64,000 nt of DNA from Umezawaea sp042738955 (lineage in GTDB: Bacteria; Actinomycetota; Actinomycetes; Mycobacteriales; Pseudonocardiaceae), in assembly GCF_042738955.1 (NCBI RefSeq), contig NZ_JBHYHC010000042.1, forward strand, positions 1-64,000, read 5' to 3'. Positions within the stretch are counted from its first letter, which is position 1. Each line of letters starts with the position of its first letter. The translations under genes and the position numbers were made by a program. The notes beneath the pieces were generated by a model. The model was given only the letters and a program-made list of their open reading frames with translations, had not been told where the DNA came from and did not search any database. Below, in pieces: positions 24,471 to 32,209 of this stretch.

Positions 24471-26251
24471 CGGTCCCCCACGGCCCGGTTGAGCAGTTCC
24501 AGGAACGAGCGGTTGAGCGCCGCGGTGTCCTTCGGCCGCATCGGGCGGCGCGCCTGGAGCAGCGCGTGCACGTACAGCGACTCCACGGTCAGCTCGACCA
24601 GCGCCGGGTCCGACAGCGCGGCCAGCCTGCGCACCAGCGGGTTGCGGCAGTTCAGCACCAGCTGCTGGCTCGCGGTCGACTCCTCGCCCACGAGCTCGCC
24701 GAGCAGTTCCGCCCACAGCGGGTCGGCGTCGCCGGAGATCTCCTCCGCGTCGCGCTTGCGCTCGCCGTCCACGTTGGAGATCAGCAGCGCGGGCAGCGAC
24801 ACCGGGTCGAAGTCGCGCGTCACGGCCTCGCAGTCGTGCCGGTCGAGCACCCCGCGCGCCTCGGCGAGCCGCGACCTCAGCTCGGAGTCGAACAGCGCCT
24901 CCGGGTGGTCCAGCGCCGCCAGCAGCTCACCGGGCGCGACTTGGCGCGCGGCCGCCGTGCCGTCCAGCGCCACCAGGCGGTCCAGGATCTCGACGTCGTA
25001 GGCGTACCCGGCGTTGAGCAGGCCGATGCCCTGCGCCTGCGCGACCGGCGCGAGCTGGCGGAACTCGTCCACGTTCGGCACGTACAGGACGGTGCCGTGC
25101 ACGCGGCGGAACTGCCGCAGCGGCACCGCGCCCTCGGTCGTCTCGAACGGCAGCCAGCGCTCGACCAGCCGCAGCATCTCGTCGTCCGCGCGCGCCAACG
25201 ACTTGATGCCGAGGTGGTGCGCCGACAGCAGCTGCGACGTGCGGTCCGGGTCGGTCGCGTCCAGGCGCACCAACCAGTCCCGCACCTGCTTGCCCAGCTC
25301 GTCGCGGACGGCCAGCAGCGTCTCGTCCTGGTACAGCGACTCGCGGCTCGCGGTCGGCCGCAGCGCGGAGGAGTCGACCACGCAGCGCACGAAGTACGCC
25401 CAGTCCGGCAGCAGGCCCTCGACCCCGTCGCCGACCAGCATCCGCTTCAGGTACACCCGGTGCGACTGGCGCGTGCCGGGGTGGACGCCCTCGGGCAGCA
25501 CGAACGCGACCCCGGTCAACCCGACCGTCGGGACCTCGATCGGGATGGCGTCGAACGGCCGGAACCCGAACAGCCGCTCGCCGTAGTCGGCCATCCGCTC
25601 GGACAGGTCGGACCCGGTCTCCTCCGACCGCCGCGCCCACGGCAGCTCGCCGGTCGTGGCGACCTCGCCCGCGACGTGCACCGCCACCGGCAGCAGGTCC
25701 CCGTACTCGGTCACCAGCGCGCGCACCATGTCCGTCGTCAGCCAGTGCTCGGCGTCGCGGTTCGGCACCAGCTCGATGGTCGTGCCGATCGCGTCGTGCG
25801 CGCTGTCGTCGACCTCCACCCGGTAGTTGCCGGACGCGTCCGCCGTCCACCGGACCGCCGGTCCACCCCGCGCTGACCGAGTGGTCAACCGGATCTCCTC
25901 GGCGACCAGGAAAGCGGACAGCATGCCCACCCCGAACTGGCCCAGGAACCCCTGCCTGGCGAACCCCAGGTCGTCCCGCTTGGACGTCCGGCCGAGGGTC
26001 GACAGGAGGTCGTGCACCTCGCGCTCGGACAGCCCGATTCCGGTGTCCGTGACGCGGAGCACACCCCCGGCCGTCTCACTCGGCTCGATCCGCACCTCGG
26101 CGGGCGCGTCCGGGTCCAGCTCGCGGCGCGCGGTGATGGCGTCGACCGCGTTCTGGAGCAGTTCGCGCACGTAGACGCGGGGGCTGCTGTACAGGTGGTG
26201 GCTGAGCAGGTCGATCATCCCGCGCAGGTCGACGCCGAAGGTGTGGGACAT
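24467..26251 (-). CDS. HSP90-family ATPase (HtpG-like)
   Basis: ATG 26251 gives 594 residues (GTG 26266 is an alternative). The GHKL ATPase domain is intact: ELLQNAVDAITAR (Asn motif), RVTDTGIGLSEREVH (DxGxG) and RQGFLGQFGVGMLSAFLVA (lid and GxxG). The middle domain contains GVHPGTRQSHRVYLKRMLVG and the catalytic-loop arginine in ALRPTASRESLYQDE. HtpG proteins are ATP-dependent chaperones. This one belongs to an actinobacterial HSP90-like branch shorter than E. coli HtpG, found with a TPR gene. It heads a three-gene operon with the TPR protein and a lipoprotein. Confidence 0.9.
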   Translation of the reverse strand: MSHTFGVDLRGMIDLLSHHLYSSPRVYVRELLQNAVDAITARRELDPDAPAEVRIEPSETAGGVLRVTDTGIGLSEREVHDLLSTLGRTSKRDDLGFARQGFLGQFGVGMLSAFLVAEEIRLTTRSARGGPAVRWTADASGNYRVEVDDSAHDAIGTTIELVPNRDAEHWLTTDMVRALVTEYGDLLPVAVHVAGEVATTGELPWARRSEETGSDLSERMADYGERLFGFRPFDAIPIEVPTVGLTGVAFVLPEGVHPGTRQSHRVYLKRMLVGDGVEGLLPDWAYFVRCVVDSSALRPTASRESLYQDETLLAVRDELGKQVRDWLVRLDATDPDRTSQLLSAHHLGIKSLARADDEMLRLVERWLPFETTEGAVPLRQFRRVHGTVLYVPNVDEFRQLAPVAQAQGIGLLNAGYAYDVEILDRLVALDGTAAARQVAPGELLAALDHPEALFDSELRSRLAEARGVLDRHDCEAVTRDFDPVSLPALLISNVDGERKRDAEEISGDADPLWAELLGELVGEESTASQQLVLNCRNPLVRRLAALSDPALVELTVESLYVHALLQARRPMRPKDTAALNRSFLELLNRAVGDR

Positions 26252-26333
26252 GGGAGTGCAGCTCACCTCGGGGTCGCGTGGCCTGAACCTCCGATCCTAG
26301 TGCGCCACGAGCCGGGTGAGGCCTGCGTTTCCA

Positions 26334-28613
26334 CTACCCGGTCAAGTCGATCAGCTCCACGGGCCCGCCGGTCCACCCCGGAGGCACCACGGCGAGCGCG
26401 TCCGCCAACGCGGCCCCCCACAGCGTGCCCGGTCGGTCATGCCCGACGGGCGTGGCGGTCGAACCGGACACGACGACGGGAACAAGACGCGTGTCCCGAG
26501 GATGCGCGACTACGCCTTCCCGCAGTTCCGCAGTCACCGCGGGCTTGGGCGCGCGCCCCGCCAACGCGCCGAGCAACGGCTCCAGGAGCGTCACGCAGGC
26601 CGCCAGGGCGGCGAACGGATTCCCCGGCAACCCGACCACGTACCGCCCTCCGGGCAACGCGGCCAACAACTGCGGATGCCCCGGCCGACACTCGACCCCC
26701 GCCACCACCACGTCCGCCCCCAACTCACCCAACACCACCCGAAGGTGATCAGCGGGCCCTTTCGACGTGGCCCCACACACCACGATCACGTCAACGTCAT
26801 CCCTCCGCAACGCCGTGACCAGCGCCTCCACCCGATCCGGCACGTGCACGACCTCCACCAGCTCCGCACCGGCCTTCGCCACGACCCCCGGCACCACCGG
26901 CCCGATCGCATCCCGCACAAACCCGTCCCCAGGCACCCCGGAGCACACAACTTCATCCCCGGTAACCACCACAGCCACCCGCGCCCGCCGCCGAACCCAC
27001 AACCAGTCCATCCCCACAGCAGCCGCCAACCCGAGCACAGCGGACGACACAACGGTCCCGCCGGCCAACAACTCCCGCCCAGCCCCCCAGTCCTCCCCGA
27101 CAACCCGAATGTGCTGCCCAGCCCGAACCTCCCCAACCACAGTCATCCCAATCCGCACAGCCCGCTCAACCGGCAACACAGCCTCCGCACCACGGGGAAC
27201 GGGTGCACCGGTCGCGATCCCAACGGCTTGTCCAGGAGCCAGGGTGATGCTGCCCGTGGACCGACTACGGTCGCCAGGATTCTGTATGCAACACGGGTTG
27301 GAGGCCTGCGGGCCACCAGCGGTCAGATGATGAGTGGTGTGCTGCATCGCGGGCCGAGCGGCGGTCTCCGGCCCGACTGCGTGCGACGAAACTGCGGCCG
27401 AGTCGACCACGCGTCGAGGCTCGGCCTCCGAGTCACCCACATGCGGCAGCACCGCTTCCGAGCTGGGCACGCGCTGAGGGCTTGTTTCCCCGGTGGCCAC
27501 AGGGGGCAGCACCGCTTCCGGGGCGGGCGTGTGCTGAGAGCCGGTTTCCCCGGTGGCCACGTTCGGTAGGACCGCTTTCGCGGTGGGTTCGTGCTGTGGG
27601 GCAGTTGTCAGGGTGGTTGCGCGTGGTGGGGCTGGGGTGGGTGCGTGCTGAGGATTGGTTTCCGGAGCGAGTGCACGTGGCAGGGCCATGGCCGGAGTGG
27701 TCGCGTGTCGGAGGTGGGTTTCCGAGGTGGCCACAGGCGGCGGGACCGCATCCGAGATGGGCATGTGCTGTGAGGCGGTTGTCGCGGTGGGTGCTTGTGG
27801 CAGAGCGGCTTCCAGCGTGGACGCGTGTCGAAGGTCGGTTTCTGGAGCGGCCAGGTGGGGCGGGACTGTCGTCGGGATGACCGCGCGTGGAGCTGTTGCC
27901 AGGGCGGTTGTGTCTGGATGGGTTGCCGGAGTGGCGAGGTGGGGCGGGACTGTTGGGCGCGGGGGAGTCGTTGTCGGGGCGATGGGATCCGGAGCGGATT
28001 CCTGGGTGGCCGGGTGTCGAGAAGCCGGTCCCACGCGGGGTGGTGGAGGGGTTGTTGCCTGGGCGGTGGCTTGTGGGGGGATTGTGCTCAGGCGTGGGGT
28101 CGCCGCGTTCGTGGTTACTGCGTGGCAAGGGGCCGTTTTTGGGGTGGTCGGGTGCGGGGCCCTTGCGTGATGGGTGATCGCCTCCAGTCCGGGTGACGGT
28201 GCCGAGAGGGTCGGGGGTGGCTCACTGCTCCCCACCGTGGCCGGTTCGGGGGTGATGGGTGCTCCGGTGTGCGGGTCTTCGGGTCGAGGCTGGTGGGGGT
28301 CGGGTGTCCGGTCTGTCGCCATCGCCATTTCGGCTGTGAGTCGCTTCGGTGGGCTTGTGTGGGCCGGTCCGTTGCTGGTCTGTCGTGGCAGCGGTGGTTG
28401 GCCCGCCAGGATCTCGCCGATCACGGTCCACGGGGGTGGGCCAGCTACGGCGTAGCCGTCCATTGCTGCTGTGTCGAACGCGGGCATGGGGGTGTGGGCG
28501 GTGAGAGGGGTTGCCAGGGTGGTGCCCAGGGCCTCTGCCAGGGACAGCTTGGTCGGGGGTAGTGGGGTGGCTGTGGTGTGTGCCTGGTGGCGGGCTTCCG
28601 GCCAAGTGGTCAT
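26334..28613 (-). CDS. moeA: MoeA-like molybdopterin molybdenumtransferase with a large repetitive insertion
   Basis: ATG 28613 follows GGGAG. Residues 1-75 match the MoeA N-terminus (MPAFDTAAMDGYAV, TVIGEILAG). Residues from about 455 to 759 match the rest: LAPGQAVGIATGAPVPRG, VAVVVTGDEVV, GLPGNPFAALAACV and a C-terminal domain. MoeA inserts molybdate into the pterin cofactor. Between the two parts, 27250-28388 adds about 380 Pro/Ala/Thr/His-rich residues in units of about 20 (VATGETGSQHTPAPEAVLPP and variants), in frame. Without them the protein would have normal MoeA length (about 380). The gene is divergent from the oxalate/formate transporter, consistent with serving the formate dehydrogenase. 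Whether the long form is made or functional is unknown. Confidence 0.8.
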   Translation of the reverse strand: MTTWPEARHQAHTTATPLPPTKLSLAEALGTTLATPLTAHTPMPAFDTAAMDGYAVAGPPPWTVIGEILAGQPPLPRQTSNGPAHTSPPKRLTAEMAMATDRTPDPHQPRPEDPHTGAPITPEPATVGSSEPPPTLSAPSPGLEAITHHARAPHPTTPKTAPCHAVTTNAATPRLSTIPPQATAQATTPPPPRVGPASRHPATQESAPDPIAPTTTPPRPTVPPHLATPATHPDTTALATAPRAVIPTTVPPHLAAPETDLRHASTLEAALPQAPTATTASQHMPISDAVPPPVATSETHLRHATTPAMALPRALAPETNPQHAPTPAPPRATTLTTAPQHEPTAKAVLPNVATGETGSQHTPAPEAVLPPVATGETSPQRVPSSEAVLPHVGDSEAEPRRVVDSAAVSSHAVGPETAARPAMQHTTHHLTAGGPQASNPCCIQNPGDRSRSTGSITLAPGQAVGIATGAPVPRGAEAVLPVERAVRIGMTVVGEVRAGQHIRVVGEDWGAGRELLAGGTVVSSAVLGLAAAVGMDWLWVRRRARVAVVVTGDEVVCSGVPGDGFVRDAIGPVVPGVVAKAGAELVEVVHVPDRVEALVTALRRDDVDVIVVCGATSKGPADHLRVVLGELGADVVVAGVECRPGHPQLLAALPGGRYVVGLPGNPFAALAACVTLLEPLLGALAGRAPKPAVTAELREGVVAHPRDTRLVPVVVSGSTATPVGHDRPGTLWGAALADALAVVPPGWTGGPVELIDLTG
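27250..28388. repeat. Repetitive insertion inside moeA (R3)
   Basis: About 1.1 kb of diverged repeats of roughly 60-63 bases (made of two 30-base halves), for example around GGTTTCCCCGGTGGCCAC, recurring at 27488 and 27548. It interrupts moeA without breaking the frame. Its style matches the noncoding arrays elsewhere in the window. Confidence 0.75.
27279..27291. promoter_or_regulatory. TTGCATACAGTAT-like motif at the edge of R3 (site c)
   Basis: ATTCTGTATGCAA on the plus strand, inside the moeA frame where the repetitive insertion begins. It shares GGATTCTGTATGC with site k at 60215. The role is unclear. Confidence 0.35.
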
Positions 28614-28670
28614 CTGTGCGCTCCCGGCGTGGACATCCGGCATAGGCGGTGTTATACAAGAGGTTACTTA

Positions 28671-28683
28671 ATACTGTATACGA
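28671..28683. promoter_or_regulatory. Probable GntR operator before the OFA transporter (site d)
   Basis: ATACTGTATACGA, containing ATAC-T-GTAT symmetry, 24 bases before the transporter ATG and 58 bases from the moeA start. It is well placed to control both divergent genes. Confidence 0.6.
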
Positions 28684-28706
28684 TCTCCAATGTTGGTGGG
28701 TGGAAA

Positions 28707-29996
28707 ATGCCCGAATCACAGGAGATGCGGGACGTCTACGGCAGGCGCTACCGCGTTGGCGAGTCCGACCGGGAACTGCTGGGGCGGTCCCGGAACTGGA
28801 TGTTGTGGCCCGCGTGGGCGGCGATGCTCGCGGCGGGCGTGCAGCAGTACGGCTTCGGCGCGGTCGTGCCGGTGCTGGTCGACACCCACCCGCTGGCCGA
28901 CGTGGTGTGGGCGTTGGCGCTGTGGACGGTGTGCCAGGCCGCCACCGTGTTCCCCGCGATGTGGCTGCGCGACCGGGGCAGGCTCGACCCGGCTCCGGCG
29001 GCGGTCGCGGGCGGGGTCCTGTGCGCGATCGGGTTGGCCACGCTGGGGCACGCGGGCCCGCTGTGGACCGTCTACCTCGGCTACTCGCTGCTCGGCGGCG
29101 TCGGCGCGGGCCTGGTGTACGCGGCCTGCGTGGGCACGGTGGTCCGCTGGTTCCCCGAACGGGTGGCGGCGAAGGTGGGGGTCGTCAGCGGCGCGTTCGC
29201 CTACGGCTGCGTGCCCTTCGTGATCGCCGCCGGACTTGTACTGCATACAGACAACAGAATGCTGTTCCTCGACACGGCAGCGGCCGTCGTACTGGTCGTC
29301 ATCGTGGTCGCGGGGGCGACGCTGAAGGACCCGCCGAAGCACTGGTGGCCCGCCGACGTGGAGCCGCAGAAGTGGGCACTGGACAAGGCACGGCGGCGTA
29401 ATCAGTCCGCGGTCCGCCAGTTCCTCCCGGTCGAAGCCCTGCGCAGCGGAGCGGCGGGCCCGATGTTCGTCGCCGTCGCACTGGCCGCCGCCGTGCTGCT
29501 GTTCGACCTCGCCTTCCTCGCCACGTTCAGCGGCACCCACCTGGCCCTCGGCGCGCTCGCGGCGTGCACGGGCCTGGGCCGCGTGCTCGTCGGCCGCGTC
29601 TCCGACCGGCTCGGCCGCCGCCGCACCTGGTACCTGTCCCTGCTCACCGGCAGCGCCGCCCAGTTCCTGCTGCTCTGGGCGGGCACCCACGACCGCCCGG
29701 TCGCCCTCCTGCTCGGCGCGTGCCTCGCGGGCCTGGGCACGGGCTGCGGCTACACCCTCCTGGTCGCACTGGTCCGCGAGTACTTCGGCGAGGAGAGCGG
29801 CTTGCAGAACTTCGGCGTCCTCTACAGCGCCAAGGCGTTCGGCGGCGTGCTCGGCGTCGGCGTCGCGGGCGCGGTGGTCACGACCCACGGCTACCCGGTG
29901 GCGTTCATCGCCGCCGGACTGGTCGGCCTCGTCGGCGCGCTGCTCACCAGGGCCCTGACCCAGCCCGGCCGCACCCGACTCCTCCCGACGCCATGA
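28707..29996 (+). CDS. OFA-family MFS transporter (oxalate/formate type)
   Basis: ATG 28707 is preceded by GGTGGGTGG and the operator-like site d. The 429-residue protein has 12 predicted spans. Strings typical of the OxlT/OFA branch of MFS include GGVGAGLVYAACVGTVVRWF, GVVSGAFAYG and a second-half FGVLYSAKAFGGVLG. Conserved MFS loop motif RVSDRLGRRRTW is present. OFA proteins exchange oxalate for formate, as OxlT does in Oxalobacter. The position at the head of the oxalate/formate genes supports oxalate uptake or exchange. Its stop overlaps the next ATG, and a TGCATACAG motif lies inside the coding region at 29241. Confidence 0.88.
   Translation: MPESQEMRDVYGRRYRVGESDRELLGRSRNWMLWPAWAAMLAAGVQQYGFGAVVPVLVDTHPLADVVWALALWTVCQAATVFPAMWLRDRGRLDPAPAAVAGGVLCAIGLATLGHAGPLWTVYLGYSLLGGVGAGLVYAACVGTVVRWFPERVAAKVGVVSGAFAYGCVPFVIAAGLVLHTDNRMLFLDTAAAVVLVVIVVAGATLKDPPKHWWPADVEPQKWALDKARRRNQSAVRQFLPVEALRSGAAGPMFVAVALAAAVLLFDLAFLATFSGTHLALGALAACTGLGRVLVGRVSDRLGRRRTWYLSLLTGSAAQFLLLWAGTHDRPVALLLGACLAGLGTGCGYTLLVALVREYFGEESGLQNFGVLYSAKAFGGVLGVGVAGAVVTTHGYPVAFIAAGLVGLVGALLTRALTQPGRTRLLPTP
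29241..29253. promoter_or_regulatory. TTGCATACAGTAT-like motif inside the transporter gene (site e)
   Basis: CTGCATACAGACA within codons for the middle of the protein. It could be a roadblock or auxiliary site, or chance. Confidence 0.3.
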
Positions 29997-30559
29997 CGAG
30001 GCTCTCGCGCGGCAGGCACCCGACGCCGGGCCACGGCCAGTGCCTGCTGGAACTCGTGTCCACGCTGGCGGGCGAGGTCTGGTCCGACCGCCCCGCCGCC
30101 GTCCACCCGGTGCTCGCCTCGATCGCCAGGGCCGTCAACGACGAGTGCACCGACGAGGGCAGGCAACTGCTCGTGCCGTTCGCCGCCGAACTCCTGCACA
30201 CGACCCGCGCGCCGACCGTCGACCTCGTCCTGCACTGCACGACCTTGGCGGGCATCAATCCCGTGCGCGGCAAGCTCTTCGCCCCCACCGTGGTCGCCCA
30301 CGCGACCAGGGTCGCGGCCCTCAAGGCGGGGGACCGCCGCGACGAGGTGCTGCACCGACTCCTGGCGGACTGCCTCGCGCTCTGCCGGACCCCGACGACG
30401 AACTGGTGGACCAATGGGACGAGTGACGACCAGACGGCGAGTGCTCCGCGTGGCGGACGGCAGGGCGACCGCGCGCCCGGACACCCTGACCGTGGAGGAA
30501 CCGCTGGAGATCCGGGTCGGCGGCGTCCCGCTGACCGTCACGATGCGCACACCGGGTGA
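29993..30559 (+). CDS. Hypothetical protein between the OFA transporter and fdhD, possibly frameshifted
   Basis: ATG 29993 overlaps the transporter stop. The first 130 residues look genuine: MTRLSRGRHPTPGHGQCLLE, QLLVPFAAELLHTTRAPTVD, RRDEVLHRLLADCLAL. I do not recognise the family. The intact frame then runs 146 bases into fdhD with an Arg/Gly-rich tail that looks like a shadow of fdhD. In the next frame, from about 30382, the sequence reads LPDPDDELVDQWDE and stops at 30426. That would give a natural acidic C-terminus and a short overlap with the fdhD ATG at 30414. A one-base loss near 30380 is likely, real or from sequencing. Confidence 0.6.
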   Translation: MTRLSRGRHPTPGHGQCLLELVSTLAGEVWSDRPAAVHPVLASIARAVNDECTDEGRQLLVPFAAELLHTTRAPTVDLVLHCTTLAGINPVRGKLFAPTVVAHATRVAALKAGDRRDEVLHRLLADCLALCRTPTTNWWTNGTSDDQTASAPRGGRQGDRAPGHPDRGGTAGDPGRRRPADRHDAHTG

Positions 30560-31253
30560 CGACTTCGACCTGGCGGTGGGGTTCCTGGTCGGCGAGGGCG
30601 TGGTCCGGCGGGCGTCGGACGTCGCCGGGATCCGCTACTGCGCGGGCGCGACGGCCGACGGCGTCAACACCTACAACGTCCTCGACGTCCACCTCGCGCC
30701 CGGTGTCGCGCCGCCGGACCCGTCGCTGGAGCGGAACTTCTACACCACGTCGTCCTGCGGCCTGTGCGGCAAGGCGAGCCTGGACGCCGTGCGCACCGCG
30801 TCGACGTGGTCGGTCCGCGACGACCCGCTGCGCGTGGGCCTGCCCGTGCTGTCGTCGCTGCCGGACAAGCTCCGTGCGGCGCAACGGGTGTTCGACCGGA
30901 CCGGCGGTCTGCACGCGGCGGGGCTGTTCTCCGCCACGGGCGATCTGCTGTGTCTGCGGGAGGACGTCGGCAGGCACAACGCGGTCGACAAGGTCGTCGG
31001 CTGGGCGAGCCGGGCGAACTGGCTGCCGATCGCCGGGACCGTGCTGATGGTCAGCGGCCGGGCGTCGTTCGAACTGGTGCAGAAGGCCGTCATGGCCGGG
31101 ATCCCGATGCTGGCGGCGGTGTCCGCGCCGTCGTCGCTCGCGGCGGAACTCGCGGCCGAGATGGGGCTGACGCTGGTCGGGTTCCTGCGCGGCACGTCGA
31201 TGAACGTCTACACGGGCGCGCACCGCCTCGGGCTGGTGGCGGCCGCCGTGTGA
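30414..31253 (+). CDS. fdhD: Formate dehydrogenase accessory sulfurtransferase FdhD
   Basis: The 279-residue protein has the FdhD hallmarks: TVEEPLEIRVGGVPLTVTMR, GDDFDLAVGFLVGEGVV, the cysteine pair TTSSCGLCGKASLD, and ATGDLLCLREDVGRHNAVDK. The C-terminal MVSGRASFELVQKAVMAG is also typical. FdhD passes sulfur to the molybdenum cofactor of formate dehydrogenase, which is essential for activity. Its presence with moeA ties this end of the cluster to the formate dehydrogenase genes 15 kb away. A terminator lies between it and the convergent sucCD. Confidence 0.96.
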   Translation: MGRVTTRRRVLRVADGRATARPDTLTVEEPLEIRVGGVPLTVTMRTPGDDFDLAVGFLVGEGVVRRASDVAGIRYCAGATADGVNTYNVLDVHLAPGVAPPDPSLERNFYTTSSCGLCGKASLDAVRTASTWSVRDDPLRVGLPVLSSLPDKLRAAQRVFDRTGGLHAAGLFSATGDLLCLREDVGRHNAVDKVVGWASRANWLPIAGTVLMVSGRASFELVQKAVMAGIPMLAAVSAPSSLAAELAAEMGLTLVGFLRGTSMNVYTGAHRLGLVAAAV

Positions 31254-31289
31254 GCCTTCGGGAGCGCCGTCCCCCGCTCCCGAACCCCT

Positions 31290-31322
31290 GCTGGGCCCAC
31301 CCGTCACCGGGGTGGGCCCAGC
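31290..31322. terminator. Terminator between fdhD and sucD
   Basis: GCTGGGCCCACC (31290-31301) and GGTGGGCCCAGC (31311-31322) form a perfect 12-base stem between convergent genes. Confidence 0.85.
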
Positions 31323-31326
31323 GGGT

Positions 31327-32208
31327 TCACGCCTCCAGCACCGCCCGTGCCAGCGCGGCCGCCTCGCCGGGCGTCCGCCCGACCCGGATCCCCGCCGCCT
31401 CCAGGGCTTCCTTCTTCGCCGCGGCCGTGCCGGACGAGCCGGACACGATCGCCCCGGCGTGCCCCATGGTCTTGCCCTCGGGCGCGGTGAACCCGGCCAC
31501 GTACCCGATGACCGGCTTGGACACGTTGTCCCGCACGAACTCCGCCGCCCGCTCCTCGGCGTCGCCGCCGATCTCGCCGATCATCACGATCAGCTCGGTC
31601 TCCGGGTCCTCCTCGAACGCCGCGAGGGCGTCGATGTGCGTCGTGCCCACGATCGGGTCGCCGCCGATGCCGACGCACGTGGAGAACCCGAAGTCCCGCA
31701 GCTCGTGCATCAGCTGGTACGTCAGGGTTCCCGACTTGGACACGAGCCCGATCCCGCCGGGTTTGGTGATGTCCGCCGGGATGATGCCCGCGTTCGCCTT
31801 GCCGGGGGAGATGACGCCGGGGCAGTTCGGCCCGACGATCCTGGTCCGCCCGGACCTCACCGCGTGCGCCCAGAACGCCGCGGTGTCGTGTACCGGGATG
31901 CCCTCGGTGATCACCACCGCCATGCCGATCCCGGCGTCGACGGCATCGACCACGGCGTCCTTGGCGAACCGCGGCGGCACGAACAGCACGGACACGTCCG
32001 CGCCGGTCTTCGCCATCGCCTCGGCCACGTCCCCGAACACCGGCAGCGACCGCCCGTCGAAGTCGACCGACTGCCCGGCCTTGCGCGCGTTCACCCCGCC
32101 CACGACGGTCGTGCCCGCGGCGAGCATCCGCCGCGTGTGCTTGGTGCCCTCGGAGCCCGTCATGCCCTGCACGACGACTCGGCTGCCCTCGTTGAGGAAG
32201 ATCGCCAT
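31327..32208 (-). CDS. sucD: Succinyl-CoA ligase alpha subunit
   Basis: This 293-residue protein begins MAIFLNEGSRVVVQGMTGSE. It has the CoA-binding Rossmann region, RIVGPNCPGVISPGKANAG, GLVSKSGTLTYQLMHEL, and the phosphohistidine loop in KTMGHAGAIVSGSSG. With SucC it interconverts succinyl-CoA and succinate with nucleotide formation. It starts 1 base after sucC. The pair is divergent from the ThDP and formyl-CoA transferase genes, which is unusual company. It may be recruited to supply succinyl-CoA for CoA transfer to oxalate, or may simply be the housekeeping copy. Confidence 0.96.
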   Translation of the reverse strand: MAIFLNEGSRVVVQGMTGSEGTKHTRRMLAAGTTVVGGVNARKAGQSVDFDGRSLPVFGDVAEAMAKTGADVSVLFVPPRFAKDAVVDAVDAGIGMAVVITEGIPVHDTAAFWAHAVRSGRTRIVGPNCPGVISPGKANAGIIPADITKPGGIGLVSKSGTLTYQLMHELRDFGFSTCVGIGGDPIVGTTHIDALAAFEEDPETELIVMIGEIGGDAEERAAEFVRDNVSKPVIGYVAGFTAPEGKTMGHAGAIVSGSSGTAAAKKEALEAAGIRVGRTPGEAAALARAVLEA

Positions 32209-32209
32209 C

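Noticed and set aside
21579..25001. 1140-codon plus-strand frame opposite the HSP90/TPR genes
   Set aside because: Shadow of the minus-strand genes, with no recognisable domain.
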